Shown here in pieces: positions 41,266-49,441 of a DNA stretch of 64,000 bases (positions are counted from its first letter, which is position 1; every line of letters starts with the position of its first letter). The stretch is from Nitrospirota bacterium (GTDB lineage Bacteria; JACPQY01): the NCBI GenBank assembly GCA_016180645.1, contig JACPAV010000002.1, forward strand, positions 1-64,000. Direction: 5' to 3'. The position numbers were made by a program, and so were the translations under genes. The notes below the pieces were generated by a model. It was not told the DNA's origin. It did no database searches and saw nothing but the letters and a program-made list of their open reading frames with translations.

Positions 41266-41432
41266 GCGGAGGCCGTGACGCAACGCATCAGTGACGCCAC
41301 ATTCCAATTATTCCAGCCACTTACGTCATTTCGGGCTGGACGGGAGAACACGCAGCATGTAGAGTTCGGAAAAATCAGTAGGAGGGATCACCATCAACCC
41401 ATGGAAGGGTGTGGGATAGGTGAGGTTGGTTG

Positions 41433-42827
41433 ATGGGCAACGCCAGAAGGCCCGATGTATCAAGGGGAGAAGCCGCGAAGGCGACCCGTTCGCTACTTCC
41501 AGCGCTCGCTATTGCCCTCCCGCTGATTATTCCGTTTCTCGATGGATGCGGGGGCAAGCACAGGAATAAGTCCAATTCAGAGGCCGCCCCAGCAACTGTC
41601 TTCACTTCCGAAGCCCCCAACCCGCAACGGGCACGCGAGTACCAGCAGTTCACACAAGAAAATCCCGGCGCATGGACGGCCCTTTGGTCGAAATCTACTG
41701 AGAATCTGACCGCCCTGATCTCTCATGAGGGATACAAGAGAAGGAAATCTGGACGATTTACAATTCAACGGAGTGCCTCCTCTCCGAGAAGGCATCTCCG
41801 TTCACGCTCTCGGCCGGCCAAGGCTCCTCCATCAGACAAAGGTAAGGACCCTCCACCCGGGCAAGAGAAAGACAAGCAGAAGGATGATAAAGGCAACGAA
41901 CAGGGTGGGGGGAACAGACCTCCGAATGCCGGCGGCGGCTCTGGCTCGTCCACCTCGGGCAAACCCGACGAACCGCCTGATTCAGCGAACTCCGATCAGC
42001 CCGCCGACGCATCAAGCGGGGCCGATTCTGAGGCCAGTGGGGACAAGCCGCCTGTTGAGGTCGAGCAGGTCGGCTTCATTGCCTCGGGACCCAAACAAAA
42101 AGCAGTTCTTCTCTCGTTCGATGCTTCCGAGCCGGCGGTCTCCCCGAACAATGATGGAGTAAAAGACCGCACCAACTTATCCTTTGCCTTTGCGCTCAGA
42201 ACCACCGATGGCCTGAATGCCCTGGATCACCATTCTCCAAAAGCCGATGAGAAGAAGTTTTTCCTGGATTGGACGGTAGCCCTGTCGCAAAACGGCGCCG
42301 CCCTGCGGACTTTCCAGGCACGGGTCCCCGTCCAGCCGCCTCTTTCTGATTGTGTCTCAGTCGTGGGTCTACAGCAGGAGAAAGACGAGAGCCAGAGCGG
42401 CATCGAGAGCGATGGAACGGACGAAGGCGGGTGTCACTTCGTGAGACTGAAAGCACAGACTGAGTGGGACGCAACGGACGATGCGGGCGCCGTCATGACA
42501 GACGGGAATTACGAAACCGTCGTCTCCGCCGTCTTCGTCCGGGAAGACATCCTGGGCAACGGGGAGATGAAAGCCAAAACGGTGGACAGCCTTTCTACTG
42601 TTTCTGCGAGTGTAAAAGTCGATACGGTACCACCCGCCATCTCTCTCCTTCCGGAAAACAACTTGATCACCAGCGACCGGTTCCTACCCATAGCCGTGAA
42701 CGTTTCAGACCCGCTTTCCGGCATCGACCAGTCGTCCATGATGCTGACGTTGGATGGAGCGGACCTACTGAAGGGTCTTGCCATGTCCGATGGAGAATTT
42801 ACGTTCGTCCCCCCCCGAGCCGTATGA
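41433..42827 (+). CDS. N-terminal part of a frameshifted secreted M36-like metallopeptidase
   Basis: 464 residues from ATG 41433 (AGGTGAGG upstream). A lipoprotein-like signal (IIPFLDGCGGK) is followed by a disordered Lys/Asp/Gly/Pro-rich linker and Ig-like modules (SPNNDGVKDRTNLSFAFAL; WDATDDAGAVMTDGNYET; VSDPLSGIDQSSMMLTLDG). The frame ends at a run of eight C (42809-42816). Removing one C would read FTFVPPEPYERGVHAVYVF and continue without a stop into the peptidase part, giving a single protein of about 1440 residues. This is either a sequencing or assembly error, a real mutation, or a slippage site. Codon use and lower G+C differ from the flanking operon. Confidence 0.75.
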   Translation: MGNARRPDVSRGEAAKATRSLLPALAIALPLIIPFLDGCGGKHRNKSNSEAAPATVFTSEAPNPQRAREYQQFTQENPGAWTALWSKSTENLTALISHEGYKRRKSGRFTIQRSASSPRRHLRSRSRPAKAPPSDKGKDPPPGQEKDKQKDDKGNEQGGGNRPPNAGGGSGSSTSGKPDEPPDSANSDQPADASSGADSEASGDKPPVEVEQVGFIASGPKQKAVLLSFDASEPAVSPNNDGVKDRTNLSFAFALRTTDGLNALDHHSPKADEKKFFLDWTVALSQNGAALRTFQARVPVQPPLSDCVSVVGLQQEKDESQSGIESDGTDEGGCHFVRLKAQTEWDATDDAGAVMTDGNYETVVSAVFVREDILGNGEMKAKTVDSLSTVSASVKVDTVPPAISLLPENNLITSDRFLPIAVNVSDPLSGIDQSSMMLTLDGADLLKGLAMSDGEFTFVPPRAV

Positions 42828-45759
42828 ACGCGGTGTGCACGCCGTCTACGTGTTTCTCCGTGACATCGCCGGAAATCCCGCTGACATGGGATCCCGCTTC
42901 TCCATATTTCTTCAAGAAGAACAACAAACGCTGGACGGCGTAAACGCAATCTTGGAAGAATCCGCCCCGCTGTTCGGCTTTGAGGATAGGATGGAATCTC
43001 TTCAGTTGGATGGTTTTGTTGAGGGGGAGGAGTCCAAAGTGTTTTCGTTTGAACAAGCGACAAACGGTGTCCCCGTCATTGGTGCCGGAATTCGAGTGGA
43101 AGTAGCCGTTAACGACGAGCCAGTAGCAGTGCTGGGGAGTTTCTTCCCGGAAGCAGAGGCAATTCCCCTTGCTCCGAGCGTGCCTCGTGATTTGGCTCAG
43201 GCTGTGGCCCTCAATGCGGTGGGGATACCCCAGAGCGAGGCTCCGCAAGGCAGTTTCGAAGAGCTCGCCATTCTTCCGGGAGAGATCCCCACTCTCGTTT
43301 GGCTGGTGGTCCTTCAAGGCGACGAGCCTTCCTCCATTCTCCCTCCCGCGAACGGTCAACCGTCGGCCCTCAGCAAGACGTTGCTTGTAAATGCCCTGAC
43401 AGGTGAGATCGAAGACAGTTTCGACAACGCCGTGAACCAGTCCGCTGTCGCCGGACGAGGCAACGTGTTCACGGACGCGCCGATTACAGACGACTGGGCT
43501 ACTTTCTTCACTGACCCCCGGCCACGCGGGTTGAGCGTGTATGCGGCAAGGGATTTGAATCACATGTCAAGCGATCCCGCAGGTTGCCTGTTCGGCACTT
43601 TCGCGAATGTGCGGGACGGTTGCGTGACAGATTCGAAGGGAACATTCCTATCGGGCAATCCGGTCTGCCGTGCTGACCGTCAATTTTTCTTCAACATCTT
43701 TCAAAGCGCTAGTCCCGGGGCTGCGGTTCTGGATCCTGAGGACAGGCGCATCGACGCGGCTTCGGCCTACTGGCAAGCAGATGAGTTCTCAACCCGGCTT
43801 TTTACCGAGCACGGCTATCAAATTCAACTTCCAAAAGTTGAAGCAAATCAAGTGACCGTATGTGTCAATGCGTTCAATGATCTCAACGCGGAGGCTGTAC
43901 CGGTGCGACTAGGCGGCGTCCGCGCCAAGGGAACCGGCCTCCGAGATATTCGCTTGGAAATGGGATCGGGCCCTGCTGTCCTCATCGCTACCCAGACGGC
44001 AACGATCCCACCTCAAGCCGTTCACATCAACGGGGATATCACGAGAAATCCCGATGTCTTGTTTCATGAATTCTCCCACGGGATTCTGTTTACAAAAGGC
44101 ATCCTCGCACCGTGGGCCACAATTCATTTGGCTTTTCATGAAGGGTTCTCCGACTTCCTACCAGCGAGCATGACGAATGATCCTAGTATCGGGGAATGGT
44201 TGCAACCCCTGTACTTCCGTACAGCCAATAATTTCGCGAAGGAAGGCGAAGTCTCCACCGAGGCACACGCATTTGGTACAGTGTTTTCCGGGGCCATGTG
44301 GGATCTGCGACTTCGGCTCACCACTAAGTACTTGGGATTCCTGGGAACGTTCGAGGCAGCTAGACGACGCGTGGAAAGATTCGCGCTCGACTCAGCGAAT
44401 CTCGTCGTCGTCAATCCAAAAGCACCGCCAAGCTTCTCCGTCATCCTCCCCGCCTTGCTGGCCAAGGAGGCCTCCTTTCGCATCTACATAAAATCCATTG
44501 GTGGACAGGAGATAACGCTTAACAACGAGGTCAAGGCGGCGTTTGCCAAGCACCACGTCAAGTTGGAGGACCGCATTGCAGTGGTAATTCCTGAGACACT
44601 CCCTGTCGGCTCTCCCATTGATTTGGCAAGCGTGCTGGACAAGGAAACTTCGTTCGTGGTGTACAGCGGGAGCAATCCGAGGGCGACCGTCGAATTCGAA
44701 ACTCCTTCCAGAGGTATCTGCTACAGCGAGACGATTGATACGTTTTCCACTTTCGGAGTCGCCCATCGGCACAGAACGTATGAGATGCCAGAGGAAGTCT
44801 ATCGAAAATGTTTTACCGATTGGTTTAGCGGAGTTTTTGCTACGGAACCAAAGACCGCGGAAAAGCTGGTTTTCCGGGTTCGTACGTTTGATCCGAACCA
44901 GCCTGGGACAACTCGGGTTTCGGATGCGGACTCACCGGCGCAATTCCTCATAGTAAGGCCCCTGTACTGTGGCGATGCTTCATGCTCTGCGGAGGCTGGA
45001 GAGGATTGCCTCGTGTGTTCGGCTGACTGTGGCTCTTGCTGCCCTAACAATATCTGTGATTCCCACGAAAGCTGCCTGAGCTGTTCGCAAGATTGTGGAG
45101 CCTGCCCGCCTCCCCCGCCGCCGCCTCCCCCTCCTCCACCCCCCCCACCGCCACCCCCCGCAGCCAACCGGTGTCCCGATGTATTCTTCGCGGCCCCTGG
45201 TTTCGGAACACCACCCGAAAAATGGTGTTGCCTGCTCCTGGTGGCTCAGGGCACAGACGGTCAAGTGGTGCGTGATCCAGACGGAGACCCCGTCACATGC
45301 ACTTGGTCGGCGACGGGGGGCACCATCAACGGCAACACATGCGCGACAGATTGGGTTACTCCAGAGGTGAATGGAACGACGAACCACACGGTCTGCGTCG
45401 GTGTGACAGACGGTCAGTGTCCGGTCGACGTAACCTGCACTGTGCTTCCGGTCCAGGAAACAGACCCGGTACCACCCCCTGGACCTCCCCCTCCGCCGAA
45501 AGACTGCAGCGTACCCTGCACTTTTTGCCTCCTTACGGGCATTGGCTGCATATCGTGTGGACTTTGTATCTTTGACCCCGAGCCCGAACCAGATATCGAC
45601 TTGCTGTGTCGTGGTGATTCGCTCTGCCATTCATGCATGAATGAGGTTCAGCCGTCGTGTGATGCCATGTATAAAGATGTTGATTGCAGGAAGGCCATGT
45701 ACGCGACGCCAGAGTGCAGGGCCGCGCTCCAGCTTCCCCCGCTGCCTTGGGAAGAGTGA
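42790..45759 (+). CDS. C-terminal catalytic part of the frameshifted M36-like metallopeptidase
   Basis: About 989 residues in the frame that follows the C8 tract; an own start (ATG 42790) is conceivable but it more likely belongs to the upstream frame. It completes an Ig-like unit (GVHAVYVFLRDIAGNPAD), then a propeptide-like region, then the gluzincin zinc site HEFSHG with the third ligand in HEGFSDF about 25 residues later, as in fungalysin/M36 and M4 enzymes. The C-terminal third has Cys-rich repeats (CSAEAGEDCLVCSADCG; CDSHESCLSCSQDCGACP), a run of about 20 prolines, a WSATGG-type beta module, and a last Cys-rich tail. Secreted or surface protease. Substrate unknown. Confidence 0.75.
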   Translation: MENLRSSPPEPYERGVHAVYVFLRDIAGNPADMGSRFSIFLQEEQQTLDGVNAILEESAPLFGFEDRMESLQLDGFVEGEESKVFSFEQATNGVPVIGAGIRVEVAVNDEPVAVLGSFFPEAEAIPLAPSVPRDLAQAVALNAVGIPQSEAPQGSFEELAILPGEIPTLVWLVVLQGDEPSSILPPANGQPSALSKTLLVNALTGEIEDSFDNAVNQSAVAGRGNVFTDAPITDDWATFFTDPRPRGLSVYAARDLNHMSSDPAGCLFGTFANVRDGCVTDSKGTFLSGNPVCRADRQFFFNIFQSASPGAAVLDPEDRRIDAASAYWQADEFSTRLFTEHGYQIQLPKVEANQVTVCVNAFNDLNAEAVPVRLGGVRAKGTGLRDIRLEMGSGPAVLIATQTATIPPQAVHINGDITRNPDVLFHEFSHGILFTKGILAPWATIHLAFHEGFSDFLPASMTNDPSIGEWLQPLYFRTANNFAKEGEVSTEAHAFGTVFSGAMWDLRLRLTTKYLGFLGTFEAARRRVERFALDSANLVVVNPKAPPSFSVILPALLAKEASFRIYIKSIGGQEITLNNEVKAAFAKHHVKLEDRIAVVIPETLPVGSPIDLASVLDKETSFVVYSGSNPRATVEFETPSRGICYSETIDTFSTFGVAHRHRTYEMPEEVYRKCFTDWFSGVFATEPKTAEKLVFRVRTFDPNQPGTTRVSDADSPAQFLIVRPLYCGDASCSAEAGEDCLVCSADCGSCCPNNICDSHESCLSCSQDCGACPPPPPPPPPPPPPPPPPPAANRCPDVFFAAPGFGTPPEKWCCLLLVAQGTDGQVVRDPDGDPVTCTWSATGGTINGNTCATDWVTPEVNGTTNHTVCVGVTDGQCPVDVTCTVLPVQETDPVPPPGPPPPPKDCSVPCTFCLLTGIGCISCGLCIFDPEPEPDIDLLCRGDSLCHSCMNEVQPSCDAMYKDVDCRKAMYATPECRAALQLPPLPWEE

Positions 45760-46406
45760 TGGCAGCATCAACGATCTCTCCACATCTTGCATCCGTGTGT
45801 CTGGCCGCCGTCCTGGCCGGCGACCTATGCGCCTCGTGTGCCAACGCCTCACCTCGGAACACAAACGCGGCGGTGGAATCAGTCCAGACCAATCCCTCTG
45901 ACATTGCCTATGCGAGTACCGCTCGGGCAGACGATGCCGTCGGCGATAGCCCTCTACCTCCTTCGCCGAAAGGAGGCGGGAATTCCAAGCTCTCTCCTTG
46001 TTCTTCCTCGTTTGTGCCGGGGGTGACGCCCTTTCTAGTCATTGAAGCTGGCGGGTGCATCTCGGGTTGTCTCACCCGGGTTGAGATCCGTTCTCAGGGT
46101 GGTTACATCATGGAACGCCGGTCCGGGGGGGTCACCCAGAAACGTGAAGGTAAGTTCAGCACGGAGGATATTTCAGAGTTTCGCCAGTACATGTCACGCT
46201 TGCGTTTTGAAGATTTGTTCGTTGATTTCGATATTTCCATCGCGGGTCAAAGTCCCGACCGCCCCACCTTAACCTTGGTCGTCCGCTCTCCGGATGCGTG
46301 CTTTGTGGGTTCCAATGATTTCGACAGTGCTGCCCCCCCCTCCTCCGACTCTGCACTGGCCATGGCGGTCTTGGCGAGGGTCGGGACGGATCGTTGTGGG
46401 TGCTGA
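45759..46406 (+). CDS. putative lipoprotein coupled to the metallopeptidase
   Basis: 215 residues. Its ATG overlaps the peptidase stop (TGATG), indicating coupling. The signal HLASVCLAAVLAGDLCASCA gives a lipoprotein-like Cys. The body contains GGCISGC and a conserved-looking core, FSTEDISEFRQYMSRLRFED, followed by PTLTLVVRSPDACFVG, and ends RCGC. The arrangement suggests an inhibitor, chaperone or partner of the peptidase, which is inference only. Confidence 0.65.
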   Translation: MAASTISPHLASVCLAAVLAGDLCASCANASPRNTNAAVESVQTNPSDIAYASTARADDAVGDSPLPPSPKGGGNSKLSPCSSSFVPGVTPFLVIEAGGCISGCLTRVEIRSQGGYIMERRSGGVTQKREGKFSTEDISEFRQYMSRLRFEDLFVDFDISIAGQSPDRPTLTLVVRSPDACFVGSNDFDSAAPPSSDSALAMAVLARVGTDRCGC

Positions 46407-46442
46407 GCGCCGGTAGCCGCTGGCCGGCGGCGCGAATCCACA

Positions 46443-46502
46443 TGGCGAATCAGATCGCCGTCCCCGAGGCGAAGCGGAGCGGGGTGGCGTGATTCGCCAT
46501 TT
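46443..46502. repeat. long GTCCCC/GGAG hairpin downstream of the inserted cassette
   Basis: ATGGCGAATCA pairs exactly with TGATTCGCCAT. Inside, CGCC-gt-CCCCG pairs with CGGGG-t-GGCG around AGGCGAAGCGGAG. A TTTT follows, so it could also act as a terminator for the lipoprotein gene. Confidence 0.8.
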
Positions 46503-46529
46503 TGCAAAAGTTCCGCCAAGTGGCTTACA

Positions 46530-47333
46530 ATGACATTTATGGTTGAACCGGCAAGAATTGTTCGTCTGGACGGGTTGAGGAAGGGCATTTACCTCCTGCC
46601 CAATCTGTTGACTACCTTCAGCCTGTTCTCAGGCTTCTACTCGATCGTGGCCACGTTCCAGGGAAATCATCTCAACGCGGCCATCGCCATTCTCGTGTCG
46701 GCCTTCTTCGACGCGTCGGACGGCAAGGTGGCGCGCCTCACGCACACCACGAGTCGATTCGGCGTCGAATACGACTCCCTGGCCGACCTCGTCGCCTTCG
46801 GTGTCGCCCCGGCGTTCCTGATTTACCACTGGGCGCTCGGTCCCTGGGGACGGTTGGGCTGGCTGGCGGCGTTCCTTTTCATGGCCTGTGGCGCGTTGCG
46901 CCTCGCGCGGTTCAACGTCCAGTTCGATTCGGTGGAGCATAAGTGGTTCACCGGTCTGCCCATCCCCGGCGCGGCAGCCATGGTCGCTTCGACTTACCTG
47001 CTCTACAATTTCCTTGGGAAAGAGGTACTCGACAGCCGGAAGTTCGTCTTCCTGGCGATGGCCTACCTCCTCGCCCTCTTGATGGTCAGCACCATCCGCT
47101 ACCCGAGCTTCAAGGAAGTGGAATTCATCCAGAAAAAACCCATTCGCTGGCTGGCCCTCTTCGTCCTCGCCATCACGTTCGTGGTGTGGCAACCCGAACC
47201 GACGTTCTTCGTCGGCATGTTGACCTACGTCTGCACCGGACCGGTCGGCGCGATCATCCGCAAAGTCAAGGGCCTGCGCGAACCGCAGGAAGAAGACCTC
47301 AAAGAGATCGAGGACGCCGGCGATGTGTTTTGA
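46530..47333 (+). CDS. pssA: CDP-diacylglycerol--serine O-phosphatidyltransferase
   Basis: 267 residues. It makes phosphatidylserine from CDP-diacylglycerol and serine, supplying Psd. The CDP-alcohol phosphotransferase motif D-G-x2-A-R-x8-G-x3-D-x3-D is complete (SDGKVARL, then G, EYDSLADLVAFG). Six to eight hydrophobic segments place it in the inner membrane. Class II (integral membrane) type. Confidence 0.93.
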   Translation: MTFMVEPARIVRLDGLRKGIYLLPNLLTTFSLFSGFYSIVATFQGNHLNAAIAILVSAFFDASDGKVARLTHTTSRFGVEYDSLADLVAFGVAPAFLIYHWALGPWGRLGWLAAFLFMACGALRLARFNVQFDSVEHKWFTGLPIPGAAAMVASTYLLYNFLGKEVLDSRKFVFLAMAYLLALLMVSTIRYPSFKEVEFIQKKPIRWLALFVLAITFVVWQPEPTFFVGMLTYVCTGPVGAIIRKVKGLREPQEEDLKEIEDAGDVF

Positions 47334-47339
47334 GGACAG

Positions 47340-47406
47340 CGTTCAGCGATCAGCACTCAGCAATCAGCTCCTGCGGGCTGAAGGCTGATAGCTGACACCT
47401 GACAGC
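47340..47406. repeat. AGCTGA-type intergenic repeat
   Basis: GTTCAGCGATCAGCACTCAGCAATCAGC-type units face GGGCTGAAGGCTGATAGCTGA. Fills the gap between pssA and leuA; related to 35964-36066. Confidence 0.7.
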
Positions 47407-47415
47407 TATTCTCCA

Positions 47416-48963
47416 ATGACAAATAAGGTTCTGATCTTCGACACCACCCTCCGGGACGGCGAGCAGTCTCCAGGCTTCTCCATGAATATTACCGAGAAAC
47501 TCCGGATGGCCAAACAGCTCGCCAAGCTCAAGGTGGACATTATCGAGGCCGGTTTTCCCATTTCGTCGGATGGAGACTTCGAATCGGTCCGCGAAATCGC
47601 GCAGAAGGTGAGGGGACCCGTCATTTGCGGCCTCGCCCGCACGAACGATGCGGACATCGAACGGGCCGCCGAAGCTCTGAAGGGCGCACCGCGGCGCCGC
47701 ATCCACACCTTCATCGCCACGAGCGAGATCCACATGAAGTACAAGCTCAAGAAATCGGAGCGCGAAGTGCTGGAATCGGCCATCCGGGCCGTGAAGCTCG
47801 CCCGAAAGCACACGGACGACGTCGAGTTCTCCGCCGAGGACGCCACGCGAAGTGACCCCGATTTCCTCTGCGAAATCTTCTCCGCGGTCATCGCCGCGGG
47901 CGCGACCACGATCAACATCCCCGATACCGTGGGCTACACGGTGCCGGAGGAATACTTCTCACTCGTTAAGAAACTCCAAAAGGGCGTAAAAGGCATCGGG
48001 AAAGTCGTCATCTCCGTGCACTGCCACAACGATCAGGGCCTCGGCGTGGCCAACTCCCTCACGGCCGTGTCGCTCGGGGCCCGGCAGGTGGAATGCACCA
48101 TCAACGGCATCGGCGAACGCGCCGGCAACGCCGCCATGGAAGAAATCGTCATGACGCTGACGAACCGGAAGGACATCTACGGGCTCGATACGAACATCGA
48201 CACGACCCAGATCTTTCCCACGAGCCGCCTGCTCACCCAGATCACGGGCATCGGCGTCCAGCCCAACAAGGCCGTGGTGGGCCGCAATGCCTTCGCGCAC
48301 GAGGCCGGCATCCACCAGGACGGCGTCCTCAAGAAGCCGCTCACCTACGAAATCATGACGCCCCAATCGATCGGCCTATCCTCCAACTCGCTGGTCCTCG
48401 GCAAGCACTCCGGACGGCACGCGCTCAAGGTGCGGCTGGCCGAACTGGGATACGAAATGACCGAGGAACAATTCGCGCGGGCATTCAAAGAATTCAAGGA
48501 GCTGGCCGACAAGAAGAAGGAGGTCTTCGATGAGGACATCGAGGCCCTCCTGCACGACCGGGTGTTCGACATCGGCGAGACGTATGCGCTGGTCTCCCTC
48601 CATGTGTCCAGCGGCACGGATTCCACGCCGACCGCAGCCGTGGAACTCGAAATCGGCGGGAAACGGGTCGAGCGCCAATCCACCGGGGACGGACAGATCG
48701 ACGCGGCATTCAAGGCCATCGCCGAACTGACCGGAACAAAGTCGGAACTGACCGAGTTTCAGACGAAAGCCGTGACGGGCGGAACGGACGCGCAAGGCGA
48801 CGTCATCGTCAAGATCAAGGACGAGGGATTCGAAGTCACGGGACGCGGAACGCACACGGATGTCGTCCTGGCCAGCGCCAAGGCCTACGTGCATGCCCTC
48901 AACAAACTGGAGTACCACAAGAAGAGAGTCCAACAGCGCAGGGAACTCCTCAAAGGGGTATGA
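47416..48963 (+). CDS. leuA: 2-isopropylmalate synthase
   Basis: 515 residues. It condenses acetyl-CoA with 2-oxoisovalerate, the first committed step of leucine synthesis. The TIM-barrel signatures are LIFDTTLRDGEQSPGFSM, the metal site HCHNDQGLGVANSL and GIGERAGNAAMEE. The C-terminal regulatory domain (TPTAAVELEIGGKRVERQ, GDGQIDAAFKAI) is present, so leucine feedback is likely. The start is preceded by a repeat and lacks a clear ribosome site. Confidence 0.96.
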   Translation: MTNKVLIFDTTLRDGEQSPGFSMNITEKLRMAKQLAKLKVDIIEAGFPISSDGDFESVREIAQKVRGPVICGLARTNDADIERAAEALKGAPRRRIHTFIATSEIHMKYKLKKSEREVLESAIRAVKLARKHTDDVEFSAEDATRSDPDFLCEIFSAVIAAGATTINIPDTVGYTVPEEYFSLVKKLQKGVKGIGKVVISVHCHNDQGLGVANSLTAVSLGARQVECTINGIGERAGNAAMEEIVMTLTNRKDIYGLDTNIDTTQIFPTSRLLTQITGIGVQPNKAVVGRNAFAHEAGIHQDGVLKKPLTYEIMTPQSIGLSSNSLVLGKHSGRHALKVRLAELGYEMTEEQFARAFKEFKELADKKKEVFDEDIEALLHDRVFDIGETYALVSLHVSSGTDSTPTAAVELEIGGKRVERQSTGDGQIDAAFKAIAELTGTKSELTEFQTKAVTGGTDAQGDVIVKIKDEGFEVTGRGTHTDVVLASAKAYVHALNKLEYHKKRVQQRRELLKGV

Positions 48964-48967
48964 CCAC

Positions 48968-49288
48968 ATGATTCCCGAAACCTTTGAAGCGAACGGAATC
49001 CGATGGGGATTCTGCTTCCTCATGGCGGATGCCCGCCTCTCCAGTGAGGAACGGCTCTCCCTCGTGCAACATGCCGCTACGATGTTCTTCAATGACGAGA
49101 AGGAAAGGATCCTCGACCTTCAGGCCTTCAGCGGCTGGATTCGCACGAACAACGAACACGACGTGGTCGGCAATTTCGGAGGGCGCCGTTACGACGCCGA
49201 GCTCGAAACTCCGAAGGGCAAGGTGGCCGTCCGCTTCCTGATCAAGGAACTCACGCAGAAACTTCCTCTCGGCTTCTCCAAGAACTGA
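48968..49288 (+). CDS. small conserved-looking protein of unknown function
   Basis: 106 residues starting five bases after the leuA stop. Soluble, mixed alpha/beta composition with SSEERLSLVQHAATMFFNDE and VVGNFGGRRYDAEL. No signal peptide or recognised motif. Position suggests co-transcription with leuA. Confidence 0.6.
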   Translation: MIPETFEANGIRWGFCFLMADARLSSEERLSLVQHAATMFFNDEKERILDLQAFSGWIRTNNEHDVVGNFGGRRYDAELETPKGKVAVRFLIKELTQKLPLGFSKN

Positions 49289-49441
49289 CGACCGCCAACG
49301 GGCGCAATCAGTTCGTGCTTGAAAATCGTCCCTCGGGCACTACCATGGGCGCAGGAAACTCAAGATGACCCCACCACCTGCAACCGGACGCTGTGCGTCC
49401 GAGATCCTGAGCCGCCTCCGGCGGCTGTTGGAGGTGGTGGG

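Noticed and set aside
45112-45170. Possible microsatellite or CRISPR-like repeat
   Set aside because: It is a proline-codon run (CCN) inside the metallopeptidase linker; no spacer-repeat structure.
46530-47333. Phosphatidylglycerophosphate synthase as alternative to pssA
   Set aside because: The CDP-alcohol motif alone is ambiguous, but length, the SDGKVARL context and operon position next to psd and leuA favour phosphatidylserine synthase.
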